Assembly (NCBI GenBank): GCA_016789905.1
Contig: JAEUQC010000095.1
Span: 1-36,460, forward strand
Reading direction: 5' to 3'
Source of the DNA: Bryobacterales bacterium
GTDB lineage: Bacteria; Acidobacteriota; Terriglobia; Bryobacterales; Bryobacteraceae
Length of the DNA: 36,460 nucleotides
The notes beneath the pieces were generated by a model. It ran no database searches. It had not been told where the DNA came from and saw only the letters and a list, made by a program, of their open reading frames with translations. Shown here piece after piece: positions 25,767 to 33,791 of the stretch; positions within the stretch are counted from its first letter, which is position 1, and the number at the start of each line of letters is the position of its first letter. The translations under genes and the position numbers were made by a program.

Positions 25767-27161
25767 ATGGAGAGATTTGAAAACCAGCGATGGACCTCGC
25801 AGGAAGTGGCCCGCCTTATCGCCGTCTTCGAATCCGAACGCCGTTTTTTCGACGAAATCGTCACCACGCTGCCCGTCCCGTTGGTAACGGTGAACGCTGG
25901 CGGCGCCATCCTCTCCGCAAATCAGGCGTTTCTGAAGCAGTTTCGGGTAAACCGGGAGGAGTTGGAGCGGAAGTCGCTCGCCGTGGTATTCGGCGATGCG
26001 CCGTGGCGCGCCGCCCTGATGCCGTATGAGCCCGGCGTTGTAACGGTTGAGGATTACAGAGCCGTTTTCACCCCCGTGCCCCGCTGGGATAGGGGCGAAA
26101 CGGAGTGGACGGTGGCGTTCCTGACCCAGCCAACGCCGGAGGCCCCTCCCGCGGCGGCACCGGCCGCCGATACGGAATGGATTGCCAACGCCGCCGCCAT
26201 TGAAGCTACGCAGCGGCTGGCCGGCCGTGTAACGCACGAGGTGAATAATCTCATCATGATCGCCGCCGGATACGGGCGCGAGCTTCTTGCCCAACTGCCC
26301 GCCGATAGCCCCCTGCGCGAGGACATTGCCATGATGCTGGGCGCCACCGGCCGCATTGAGACCATGGCGGCGCAGTTGAACGAATACTCGCGCAGCGGAC
26401 GCGGGGACCTGGCGTCCCACGCGCTGCGCGACCTGTTGCCCGCCAGTGGCTATCGGCTTGGCCCGGTGCCCAATGAAGCGATTGTCCGCACAGACCGCGC
26501 GGCGCTCACCGCCGTTTTTCAGGCGCTGCCGCTCATTGCCGAAGGCGCGCTCACTTTGGAATCGACCATCATCGCTGGGGAGGCGTTCATAACTGTGAAA
26601 GGCTTTGGGATGTCGGCGGAATCGCTTCGGCAGCAGTTTGAAGTGCTGAACAAAGCGTCACGAGAAGGCCGGACCGGCGCACCGGAAGCGGCAATGGTGG
26701 GACCGAAGCTCCTGCAGGCCGGCGTGCGCTGGCGTGTGGCGGACCCCGCCGCGCTCGAATTGCGCATTCCCCTGGCGGGCACGGCGCCTGGCCCGGCACG
26801 GCGCACGGTTCTCATTGTGGACGACCAGGCCGGCATTCGCGCCATTGTCCGCCGCATTCTGGAGGCCCGGAACTTCCAGGTTTGCGATGCCGGCTCCGGC
26901 GAAGAAGCGCTATCGCTGCTCGACCGTCAGAAAGATGCCATTGACCTTCTGGTGACAGATATGCGCATGCCCGGCATGACCGGCCGCGACCTCGCGGACC
27001 GCGTCCGCTTTCGCCACCCCAACGCGCGCGTTTTGTTCATCAGCGGGTTTACGGACGACCCCGGCGTGCAATCGGGCGTTCTTCCCGATCATACTTCGTT
27101 CCTGGCCAAACCGTTCAACCCCGACCAAATGGGCGACGCGGTGGCTAAGCTGATGGAGTAA
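25767..27161 (+). CDS. PAS / degenerate histidine-kinase / receiver protein
   Basis: A 464-residue soluble protein. Residues ~28-125 resemble a PAS domain ('TLPVPLVTVNAGGAILSANQ'). Residues ~145-205 resemble the HisKA type 'A-H-(D/E)-x-N-N-L', here GRVTHEVNNLIMIAAGYG with H157. The following ~130 residues sit where the HATPase domain should be but lack its marks: the N-box is replaced by 'AALTAVFQALPLIAEGAL', and no DxGxG motif follows, only 'VKGFGMSAESLRQQF'. A complete receiver domain ends the protein (VLIVDDQAGIR, D398 in VTDMRMPGMTG, then FLAKPF). It may not autophosphorylate and could act as an assembled receiver or phosphatase. Its end overlaps the convergent purN end by 17 bases. Confidence 0.8.
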   Translation: MERFENQRWTSQEVARLIAVFESERRFFDEIVTTLPVPLVTVNAGGAILSANQAFLKQFRVNREELERKSLAVVFGDAPWRAALMPYEPGVVTVEDYRAVFTPVPRWDRGETEWTVAFLTQPTPEAPPAAAPAADTEWIANAAAIEATQRLAGRVTHEVNNLIMIAAGYGRELLAQLPADSPLREDIAMMLGATGRIETMAAQLNEYSRSGRGDLASHALRDLLPASGYRLGPVPNEAIVRTDRAALTAVFQALPLIAEGALTLESTIIAGEAFITVKGFGMSAESLRQQFEVLNKASREGRTGAPEAAMVGPKLLQAGVRWRVADPAALELRIPLAGTAPGPARRTVLIVDDQAGIRAIVRRILEARNFQVCDAGSGEEALSLLDRQKDAIDLLVTDMRMPGMTGRDLADRVRFRHPNARVLFISGFTDDPGVQSGVLPDHTSFLAKPFNPDQMGDAVAKLME

Positions 27162-27753
27162 ACAACACGCGTCGCCCATCGATTCGCCACGCCTCGGTGA
27201 ACAGTCTGCGCAGCGCCTCGCTGTAGATCCGGTGCTCCTCGGCCAGAATCTTCGCCGAAAGCGTCTCCGCCGTATCGTCCGGGTCCACGTTCACCGCCGC
27301 TTGCGTGACGATAGGCCCATGGTCCAGGTGTTCATCCACAAAGTGTACTGTACACCCGCTGATTTTCACACCGTAATCGAAGGCCTGGTGCTGCGCGTCC
27401 AGCCCGGGGAATGATGGCAGCAGCGAAGGATGGATGTTCAAAATGCGCTGCGGAAACGCGCGGATAAACTCCGCGCTTAGTATGCGCATGTAGCCGGCCA
27501 GAATCACCCACTCCACCTGATGCGCCGCCAAGGCCGCGATGAGCTGCCTGTCGTAGGCCTCGCGGTCCAACCCCTTCGAGGGCAGCGCCAACGCCGCCAG
27601 GCCGCGTTCCCGCGCCGCGGCCAGGCCTTCGGCCTCCAGCCGGTTCCCGATAACAACGGCGATCTCCGCCGGAATCGATCCGCTGGCTACATTCTTCGCG
27701 ATGGCTTGAAAATTCGACCCGCGGCCCGAGAGCAGGATACCGATCCGGGTCAT
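27145..27753 (-). CDS. purN: Phosphoribosylglycinamide formyltransferase
   Basis: A 202-residue GAR transformylase, which moves a formyl group from 10-formyl-THF to GAR in step three of purine synthesis. The fold starts 'MTRIGILLSGRGSNFQAI' and the catalytic trio is N106, H108 (ILNIHPSLLP) and D144 (DHGPIV), at the same numbering as in E. coli PurN. The start at 27753 gives the family N-terminus and overlaps the purM stop (ATGA); the frame reads further upstream only because it runs antisense through the end of purM. The purM-purN coupling is the common bacterial order. Confidence 0.95.
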   Translation of the reverse strand: MTRIGILLSGRGSNFQAIAKNVASGSIPAEIAVVIGNRLEAEGLAAARERGLAALALPSKGLDREAYDRQLIAALAAHQVEWVILAGYMRILSAEFIRAFPQRILNIHPSLLPSFPGLDAQHQAFDYGVKISGCTVHFVDEHLDHGPIVTQAAVNVDPDDTAETLSAKILAEEHRIYSEALRRLFTEAWRIDGRRVLFTPSA

Positions 27754-28796
27754 ACGTATTGGACGCGTTCTTTCGCGCCCTTTTTCAGCGGGATCACCGC
27801 GCCGATCGGGAAGTGCGGCTCGCCGGCCTTCTCCAGGATCTCCGAAGCGTCGGCGGCCTCTTCGGCGCCCACGCACAGGATCATGCCCACGCCCAGATTA
27901 AACGTCCGCCGCCAATCGGCATCAGAGACGTTGCCGAGCTTCTTCAGCAGTTGGAACACGGGCGGCACGGTCCAGTTCAGCGTATGGATCTCCGCGCCCA
28001 GGCCCTTGGGCAGCATTCGCGGCGTATTGTCGGTGATTCCGCCGCCGGTAATGTGCGCCGCACCTTTCAGCAGCCCCACGTCCATCAACGCGTCAATGGC
28101 CGGTTTATAGCTCCGGTGAACTTTCAAGAGTTCCTCTCCCACCGTGCAGCCCAGCTCCGGAACCTGTGTGTCCACCTTGTACTTCGCCACTTCAAACAGC
28201 AGCTTCCGCGCCAGCGAATAGCCGTTTGTGTGCAGCCCGTTTGAAGGCAATCCGAACAGCACGTCGCCCTTCCGGATCGTCTCCCCGGTCAGCATTTCGT
28301 CCTTTTCCACCGCGCCGACAATGAACCCTGCCACGTCGTATTCGCCCGCCGTGTACATGCCCGGCATTTCGGCGGTCTCGCCGCCGATGAGCGCGCAGCC
28401 ATTCGCCTTGCATCCGCGCGCGATGCCGGCCACTACATCCCCCGCCACCTGGGCTTCCAGCTTGCCCACCGCGAAATAATCCAGGAAGAACAGCGGCCTG
28501 GCGCCCTGCACCATAATGTCGTTGACACAGTGGTTCACCAGGCACTCCCCCACCGTGTCGTGCTTCCCCGCCAAAAACGCCACCTTCAGCTTCGTTCCAA
28601 CGCCGTCGGCGGAACTCACCAGCACCGGATTCTCCCACTTCTTCAGCAGGAATCCCGCCCCGAAGCTGCCGATGTCGGTCATCACCCCATCCGTGAAGGT
28701 TTTCCGCGCGTGGGCGCGTATCAGGGCAACGGCGCGGTCCGCTTCGTCAATATCCACACCCGCGTCTTTATACTCGATCGGTTTCTTGGCAGCCAT
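27750..28796 (-). CDS. purM: Phosphoribosylformylglycinamidine cyclo-ligase (AIR synthetase)
   Basis: A 348-residue ATP-dependent enzyme that closes the imidazole ring to form AIR in purine synthesis. Family segments are 'SADGVGTKLKVAFLAGKHDT', 'NHCVNDIMVQGARPLFFLDY', 'GGETAEMPGMY', 'FGLPSNGLHTNGYSLARK' and 'HITGGGITDNTPRMLP'. Length matches the family (about 345). It is followed with a four-base overlap by purN. No other pur genes are in the window. No strong ribosome site is visible at the ATG at 28796. Confidence 0.95.
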   Translation of the reverse strand: MAAKKPIEYKDAGVDIDEADRAVALIRAHARKTFTDGVMTDIGSFGAGFLLKKWENPVLVSSADGVGTKLKVAFLAGKHDTVGECLVNHCVNDIMVQGARPLFFLDYFAVGKLEAQVAGDVVAGIARGCKANGCALIGGETAEMPGMYTAGEYDVAGFIVGAVEKDEMLTGETIRKGDVLFGLPSNGLHTNGYSLARKLLFEVAKYKVDTQVPELGCTVGEELLKVHRSYKPAIDALMDVGLLKGAAHITGGGITDNTPRMLPKGLGAEIHTLNWTVPPVFQLLKKLGNVSDADWRRTFNLGVGMILCVGAEEAADASEILEKAGEPHFPIGAVIPLKKGAKERVQYV

Positions 28797-28842
28797 GAGG
28801 AGCTACTTTTAGAGTAACGCAGCCACCGGCCCGCGGGCGCTC

Positions 28843-29139
28843 CTACTCTACAAATCCGCGCCAGGTATTGCCCTTTTCGTCCCGCAGAACGATGCCGAAG
28901 GAGTCCGATATCCCCGTAATGGACTTGCCCTTGGCGTCACGGAAACTATAGCGGACGATATTGTCGCCTTGTGGGTTCGCCATGCCATTCCACACGTTGC
29001 CGTATTCATCCCGCAGCCGGACGAAGTCGCCATCCCCGTAGCCGCTTAACCCCGAACGCGACCGGGTATTCTCGAACCGGTAAAAGCCCGATGGAGTGGA
29101 GCCATAGGACCGCCGTTTGCGGTATATCATGGCCCCCAT
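28843..29139 (-). CDS. Small hypothetical protein with a duplicated motif
   Basis: A 98-residue protein (95 if the ATG at 29130 is used). The N-terminal third is basic and Ser/Gly-rich (RKRRSYGSTPSGFYRFENTR). The rest carries two copies of a short beta motif: 'FVRLRDEYGNVWNG' near the middle and 'GIVLRDEKGNTWRG' at the end, about 40 residues apart. This suggests an internal duplication, such as two beta hairpins. No signal peptide is evident. It lies alone between purM and the GHMP kinase on the same strand; I do not recognise the family. Confidence 0.6.
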   Translation of the reverse strand: MGAMIYRKRRSYGSTPSGFYRFENTRSRSGLSGYGDGDFVRLRDEYGNVWNGMANPQGDNIVRYSFRDAKGKSITGISDSFGIVLRDEKGNTWRGFVE

Positions 29140-29214
29140 TATCCAGCGATTCTATGCCGCAAGAGATCGGGGGTATCCCCTATTTTCCAAATCAAACCAC
29201 CTGCGAAAATTCGC

Positions 29215-30213
29215 TCAGGCTGTTATTTGCGGTTTGATCACGGCGATCCCGGCCGGCGTCAGCACCTTCACCAACTGGTCAAACATCGCGTCGCCCTCGT
29301 ACAATCCGACAATCGCGCCGCCAGAGCCGGCAAAATTCGCCGACGCACCCGTGGACCGGGCCAACTGGATCATCTCCAAATTCCCCTTGTCTAACTTATA
29401 CAGCCGGGCCCGCAAGTCAAAATTTGCGTCAATCAGCCGATGCAGCTTCGCCCGGTCCCCGCTTGCCAGCGCCTCCCGGCCCTGTTCCGCATAGGATGCC
29501 CAGGTACGCATGGCGTCCACAACTTCCGGATCCTTGTTCCGCCAGCGCTCCCGGACATTATTGTGGAACACCTCGGTCCCCTCGCTCAGGCTGGTACGGT
29601 AGGCGACATAGACATCTTTTAACAATGCCGGATCCAGTCGGACATACTCTCCATATCCGCGCGCGTCCATCAATTCGCGCGCGAAGTCCATGTACACCAC
29701 TCCTTCATAGGTCTGAATGACGCGGTCCTGTAATCCGGCGGCGACGCCGAGTTCTTTTGTCTCTGTCTCCAATACAAGATTCGGCTGTTCCTCGATTGGA
29801 ATTTGCAAACCATAATACTCAATCAACGCCCGCAGCGCCGCCGTGACAATCGCCGACGATCCGCCCATTCCCAGTCGCAACGGGACCGTCGATTCGTATT
29901 CCAGCGTGAAATTGCGATTCGGCAGAACGATGCCGCGCTCCCGGCAATAATCGGAAAGGCGCACCAGCAGCGCCAATATGATCCGGAATCCGCCATAATA
30001 GCCCCGCCAGCGGGTGGTGCTGTACAAATCGTCTAATGACTCAAAAATTGGAAGGTCGGATTTACCGGCCTTAATTTCCAGGCGCGCGCTGGGGTATAAA
30101 ATGACGCGCGCCCGGAAGTTTCGCAATAGCAGCGAAATCGTCTTTCCAAAATATCCATCACTGGGGTTCCCCAGCAGTCCGGCGCGCCCATAGGCGTAGG
30201 TTTCAATATGCAT
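29215..30213 (-). CDS. GHMP kinase, glucuronokinase-like
   Basis: A 332-residue sugar kinase of the GHMP superfamily. The N-terminal 'YGRAGLLGNPSDGYFGKTIS' closely resembles plant glucuronokinase ('GLLGNPSD.Y.GRTIS'), and the ATP-binding GMGGSSA motif is at 115-121 (PLRLGMGGSSAIVTAAL). The closing 'SANFAGSGGAIVGLYEG' is motif 3. It would phosphorylate a sugar at C1, perhaps glucuronate, which a UDP-sugar pyrophosphorylase would then turn into UDP-glucuronate. The start at 30213 is set by TAGGAGAAG eight bases upstream, in preference to the longer open frame. It is divergent from dtd with 37 bases between starts. Confidence 0.82.
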   Translation of the reverse strand: MHIETYAYGRAGLLGNPSDGYFGKTISLLLRNFRARVILYPSARLEIKAGKSDLPIFESLDDLYSTTRWRGYYGGFRIILALLVRLSDYCRERGIVLPNRNFTLEYESTVPLRLGMGGSSAIVTAALRALIEYYGLQIPIEEQPNLVLETETKELGVAAGLQDRVIQTYEGVVYMDFARELMDARGYGEYVRLDPALLKDVYVAYRTSLSEGTEVFHNNVRERWRNKDPEVVDAMRTWASYAEQGREALASGDRAKLHRLIDANFDLRARLYKLDKGNLEMIQLARSTGASANFAGSGGAIVGLYEGDAMFDQLVKVLTPAGIAVIKPQITA

Positions 30214-30250
30214 AGTCACTTCTCCTATCGGAGGAAGGCATAATATTTTT
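30214..30250. promoter_or_regulatory. Short divergent gap carrying both ribosome sites
   Basis: The 37 bases between the GHMP kinase and dtd starts hold a minus-strand AGGAGA for the kinase and a plus-strand GGAGGA (30231-30236) for dtd, arranged as an imperfect inverted repeat (TTCTCC-TATC-GGAGGAA). Space for promoters is very small, so they probably lie inside the opposing genes. This is seen directly; the promoter remark is inference. Confidence 0.45.
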
Positions 30251-30724
30251 ATGCGCATGCTCCTGCAGCGAGTCTCTTCTGCTAGTGTAACCGTCAATGG
30301 TCAGGTCACGGGTTCCATCCAAAAAGGACTCGTTCTCTTTTTAGGAATCGGGCGGGATGATACCGAGGAACATGCCCTCTATCTGCTCGAAAAGCTCATC
30401 AATCTGCGGATATTTGAGGATGCCGATGGACGTATGAATCTCTCCCTGCAAGACGTTGGCGGCGGCCTTCTTGTCGTCTCGCAGTTTACGTTGTACGCCG
30501 ATATCCGCCGCGGCAGACGTCCCGGTTTTGATCAGGCCGCGCCACCGGACAAAGCAAGAATGCTATATACTTTTTTCTTGAATGCGGCGAAAACTCGCTT
30601 GACCAATACACAGACGGGCGTCTTCCAAGAGCATATGGACGTTACCCTTACGAATGATGGGCCCGTAACTATCTTCTGTGACAGTATTGACAAATTCGTA
30701 AATAAGACTCACTCTGTGAGGTAA
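30251..30724 (+). CDS. dtd: D-aminoacyl-tRNA deacylase
   Basis: A 157-residue DTD family protein that removes D-amino acids (and glycine from tRNA-Ala) from mischarged tRNAs. The two signature motifs are present: SQFTL (S77-L81) and the Gly-cisPro motif NDGPVT (N135-T140, G137-P138) that gives chiral proofreading. Length is slightly longer than usual (about 145), with an extra C-terminal tail (FCDSIDKFVNKTHSVR). Start 30251 is used; ATG 30257 is possible. The next gene starts four bases after the stop. Confidence 0.94.
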   Translation: MRMLLQRVSSASVTVNGQVTGSIQKGLVLFLGIGRDDTEEHALYLLEKLINLRIFEDADGRMNLSLQDVGGGLLVVSQFTLYADIRRGRRPGFDQAAPPDKARMLYTFFLNAAKTRLTNTQTGVFQEHMDVTLTNDGPVTIFCDSIDKFVNKTHSVR

Positions 30725-30728
30725 GAGT

Positions 30729-31028
30729 ATGCCAAGAACTCCATCCCAAGTCGACCAGGCCGCACTATACGAAGCGGCTCTAGAAGGTCTCGAATTACAG
30801 AAGCAGCGCCTGGAGGAACAGATCCGTCTGGTGCGTTCCCTCATAGGTGGCAAGAAACCGCGCGCAGCCGCTCCGGCCGCCGCGGCCGAAACCACCGCGG
30901 CGCCTGCCGCGAAAAAGGGCGCCCGCAAGCCGCGCCGGAAACGGAATCTCAGCCCGGAAGCCCGTAAACGAATCGCCGAGGCGCAGAAAAAGCGCTGGGC
31001 TGCTTTCCGGAAAGAAGCCGACGCCTAA
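30729..31028 (+). CDS. Small basic protein with coiled coil and NUMOD3-like tail
   Basis: A 99-residue protein. Residues ~8-42 form a likely helix or coiled coil ('ALEGLELQKQRLEEQIRLVR'), followed by an Ala/Pro/Lys-rich linker (about 45-68) like that of bacterial histone H1-like proteins. The C-terminal 'NLSPEARKRIAEAQKKRWAA' resembles the DNA-contacting 'LSPExRxKIAEAxKKRWA' motif of NUMOD3 and related helices. A nucleoid-associated or nucleic-acid-binding role is inferred. It begins four bases after dtd and its stop overlaps the convergent cbiO stop by four bases. The family is common in acidobacteria as far as I recall. Confidence 0.78.
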   Translation: MPRTPSQVDQAALYEAALEGLELQKQRLEEQIRLVRSLIGGKKPRAAAPAAAAETTAAPAAKKGARKPRRKRNLSPEARKRIAEAQKKRWAAFRKEADA

Positions 31029-31720
31029 CTTAACCTCCAGTGGAAGCGGTCCGCCACCGTTTCCACTGGACCCTCCCCGGCTATCCGGCCCTCCGCGAAG
31101 AACACCGCCCGCTTCGCTACCTTCCTGGCAAAATAGACATCGTGTGTAGCTATTAGTTTCGCTTGCGGCAGTTGATTTAAGAGTTTTGCCAGTTCATTTT
31201 GTCCCGGTGGATCCAAAAACGTTGTTGGCTCGTCGAAAATGAGCACTTCGGGGCTCATTACCAGTACGCCGGCCAGTGACGCGCGTTTCTTTTCCCCAGC
31301 GCTCAGGTGATACGGCGCGCGGCTCTCCAAATGACCAATCCCTAATTTGACCAATATCTCTTTTGCCTTCCGGATTGATTCTTCCACGCCATCGCCCCGA
31401 TGCAACGGTCCGAAGGCCACATCCTCCAGCACCGTCGGCATGAATAGCTGGTCGTCAGCGTCCTGAAACACGTAACCAACCGCCCGCCGTATTTCGCCAA
31501 GCGTTTCCTCCCGCAATTCCACCCCGCCAATTCGTATCTCCCCATCGCCGCGCAGCAAACCCGCCAGATGCAGCAGGAATGTGGTTTTTCCTGATCCGTT
31601 TGCCCCCAGCAGTGCCACGCTTTCTCCAGCTTCTAACTGGAAGTCCACCCCGCGCACGGCCACCGTGCCGTCCGGATAGCTATAGCGCAGGCCGCGCACC
31701 GCAATGGCGGGTTTTTTCAC
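31025..31720 (-). CDS. cbiO: Cobalt/nickel ECF transporter ATPase
   Basis: A 231-residue ABC ATPase. Walker A GANGSGKTT is at 39-47, the Q-loop at YVFQDADDQLF (~83-93), the signature LSAGEKKR at 139-146, Walker B VLIFDEPT at 159-166 with E164, and the H-loop H193. 'DADDQLF' is typical of CbiO/EcfA ATPases. It powers cobalt or nickel uptake with CbiQ and CbiM encoded just upstream. It starts with GTG at 31720, overlapping the cbiQ stop (GTGA), so the two are coupled. Only one ATPase gene is present, as in class I ECF transporters. Confidence 0.92.
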   Translation of the reverse strand: MKKPAIAVRGLRYSYPDGTVAVRGVDFQLEAGESVALLGANGSGKTTFLLHLAGLLRGDGEIRIGGVELREETLGEIRRAVGYVFQDADDQLFMPTVLEDVAFGPLHRGDGVEESIRKAKEILVKLGIGHLESRAPYHLSAGEKKRASLAGVLVMSPEVLIFDEPTTFLDPPGQNELAKLLNQLPQAKLIATHDVYFARKVAKRAVFFAEGRIAGEGPVETVADRFHWRLS

Positions 31721-32457
31721 AGCCCCACTCCCGCCAGGTATCGCGCCCCGCCCGCCGCCATCGCCGCCACCGCCAGGAACACCCAGTCGAGCGGCGTAAT
31801 CCGCGCCGGCCGTAGCGGCACATAGTCACCCCGAAACCCTCTGGCAATCATCGCGCGATGTACGCCTTCCGCCCTGGCGTAGGAGCGCCCGAACAGCACC
31901 GCCAGCGCTCCGCTGGCGCGCCGCCACAAGGATTCCCTGCTCCCGGCGCCGCCGTCCCGGCAGAGCGCTGCCCGGCGCATCCTCATTCCATGGTCCACAA
32001 TCACCTGCAGGTACCGCACCAGCGATTGCAGCACCATCACCATTACCGCCGGCAACCCCAGGCCCCGCAGTCCGCGGAATAGCTCCGCCATCGGCGTCAC
32101 TCCGGCCAGCAGCAGCACTGCCAGCGCGGAGATGTAACTGCGTGCCACCAGTGCGCCGGCGAACTGCGCGTTCCCGTTTTCCAGCCACCCCACCAGCCCG
32201 AAGAACAGCGGAAACGGCAGGATGATGGAGGCTCGGAGCAGTAGCTCTCCGAGCGGCAATCCGGACGCAAGCAGTCCCGCCGCCAGCGGCAGGGCGATGG
32301 GAACAAACACTGCCGGTGAGGCCGGTGGTGTTGACGAAACCGCCACCAGAAAAACAAGCACCGCCAGCACTTTGCTCCGCGCGTCCCGCCGGTGCAAAAA
32401 CGAATCCCGGCGCGCCCACTCTTCAATCCGTAGGGACTTCCCCGCCCGGTCGCGCAA
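31717..32457 (-). CDS. cbiQ: Cobalt/nickel ECF transporter transmembrane protein
   Basis: A 246-residue membrane protein with about five to six helices. The cytoplasmic coupling helices carry the T-component motif: 'ALCRDGGAGSRESLWRR' and the 'A-x-A-R-G' type segment HRAMIARGFRGDY. The N-terminus 'WARRDSFLHRRDARSKVLAV' matches the CbiQ start (RxDPRxKL). It links the metal-binding CbiM to the CbiO ATPase. The start is a TTG at 32457, immediately adjoining the cbiM stop; no in-frame ATG occurs earlier than the first motif. Confidence 0.9.
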   Translation of the reverse strand: MRDRAGKSLRIEEWARRDSFLHRRDARSKVLAVLVFLVAVSSTPPASPAVFVPIALPLAAGLLASGLPLGELLLRASIILPFPLFFGLVGWLENGNAQFAGALVARSYISALAVLLLAGVTPMAELFRGLRGLGLPAVMVMVLQSLVRYLQVIVDHGMRMRRAALCRDGGAGSRESLWRRASGALAVLFGRSYARAEGVHRAMIARGFRGDYVPLRPARITPLDWVFLAVAAMAAGGARYLAGVGL

Positions 32458-33366
32458 CTACGCGCTCCTCTGCCGTACCAGCAAACGTCCGACTGTTACA
32501 CAGATCCCGTAAATCACCGCCAGGCCGGCCAACCCGGCCAGAGCCTTCCGGCTCCAGTCCCCGGCCAGGAACGATGCTTCGTATTCAGCCATCGGCGCGG
32601 CCCATACTGTTTGTTCCCGGCCCGCCACGCCCAGCCGCTCCGCCATCGATTCGAATCCGTCCGGCAGCGCCGAAATATACAGCACGCCCACAATCATCAT
32701 CAGCAGTGCCGCCGTCGCCAGCAATCCCGCCGCCCGGCCCGGCATTCCCTCCGGCTTCCGCAGCCAGCCCGGATTCAGCCTTTCCACCGCCTGCAGCACC
32801 GCCACTGTGATCAGCCCTTCCATCACGCCCGTCACCAGGAATACAGCCGACGACGCACCCACAACCGCCGGACTCATCGGCACTTCCGAGAGCCGCAGTT
32901 CCACAATCGCCGCCGCCGCGGACGCCAATACACTCAGCAGTCCTCCAGCAAAAACACCCGCGTTGCGCCATCCCCCGCTCGCCAGCATCCGGTACGGCGC
33001 CCACCCGGCCCATACACCAATAATGGCCATGTTTACCGAGTTCGCCCCCAGCGCCAACAATCCCCCGTCCTGAAACAGCAAGGCCTGCAGAATCAGTATC
33101 GACGACAGAATGATCGTCGCCGCCCCGGGCCCCATCGTCATGGCCAGCATCGCGCCGCCCAGCAGGTGGCCACTTGTGCCAAACCCCACCGGAAAATTCA
33201 TCCGCTGCGCGGCAAATACAAACGCCCCCATCACTCCCAGCAGCGGAACCTGCCCTTCAGCCAGACCTTTCTTGGCCTGCCGCACCGCCCATCCAATGCC
33301 CGGAACGGCCACCGCGTTCAGCGTGGCCCATACGGGTACGGAAAGAATCCCGTCTGGGATGTGCAT
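32458..33366 (-). CDS. cbiM: Cobalt/nickel transport protein CbiM with fused CbiN-like (PDGLE) part
   Basis: A 302-residue substrate-binding membrane protein. It begins MHIPDGILS, where Met1 and His2 supply metal ligands in the CbiM/NikM family. Helices carry 'AAQRMNFPVGFGTSGHLLGG', with the conserved His, and 'LFQDGGLLALGANSVNMAII'. The last ~90 residues contain 'SALPDGFESMAERLGV' and a final helix, which match the PDGLE/CbiN component usually encoded apart, so M and N are fused. It heads cbiMQO. No cobalamin riboswitch fits in the 47-base gap to acpS, and no cobalamin synthesis genes are in the window, so cobalt versus nickel is open. Confidence 0.9.
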   Translation of the reverse strand: MHIPDGILSVPVWATLNAVAVPGIGWAVRQAKKGLAEGQVPLLGVMGAFVFAAQRMNFPVGFGTSGHLLGGAMLAMTMGPGAATIILSSILILQALLFQDGGLLALGANSVNMAIIGVWAGWAPYRMLASGGWRNAGVFAGGLLSVLASAAAAIVELRLSEVPMSPAVVGASSAVFLVTGVMEGLITVAVLQAVERLNPGWLRKPEGMPGRAAGLLATAALLMMIVGVLYISALPDGFESMAERLGVAGREQTVWAAPMAEYEASFLAGDWSRKALAGLAGLAVIYGICVTVGRLLVRQRSA

Positions 33367-33413
33367 ACCCTCCCATTCTACCCCTCATAATGGTGTTGGA
33401 GCCCACCAACAGA

Positions 33414-33791
33414 ATGATTCTCGGTATCGGTTCTGACTTGGCGGAGGTGCCCCGCATACGCGCCAGCGTGGAGCGCTTCGGCAACCGTTTTCTGGAACGT
33501 GTGTATACTCCCGGTGAAATCGCCTATGCGAATGCAAAAGCCAACCGGGACGAACGGTTGGCGGCCCGCTTCGCCGCCAAGGAAGCTGGCATGAAGGCGC
33601 TGGGAACCGGGCTCGCAGGCGGCGTCACCTGGCGGGATTTCGCCGTTGGGCGCGAACCGTCTGGCAAGCCCTTACTCAAGCTTTCCGGCGTCGCCGCGCA
33701 ACTCGCCATGCGTCTCGGCGTCCGGAAGATTCACCTTACGCTGACGCACACGGCCGCCGTGGCCATGGCCGTTGTCGTGCTTGAAGACTAG
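33414..33791 (+). CDS. acpS: Holo-[acyl-carrier-protein] synthase
   Basis: A 125-residue phosphopantetheinyl transferase that activates acyl carrier protein with the CoA-derived arm. Family motifs are MILGIGSDLAEVPRI with D8, and RFAAKEAGMKALG with E57, both metal ligands, followed by the C-terminal 'IHLTLTHTAAVAMAVVVLED'. The start at 33414 gives the standard N-terminus; ATG 33390 in the same frame is possible. It is divergent from cbiM and its stop overlaps the convergent CDP-alcohol transferase stop by four bases (CTAG). Confidence 0.94.
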   Translation: MILGIGSDLAEVPRIRASVERFGNRFLERVYTPGEIAYANAKANRDERLAARFAAKEAGMKALGTGLAGGVTWRDFAVGREPSGKPLLKLSGVAAQLAMRLGVRKIHLTLTHTAAVAMAVVVLED

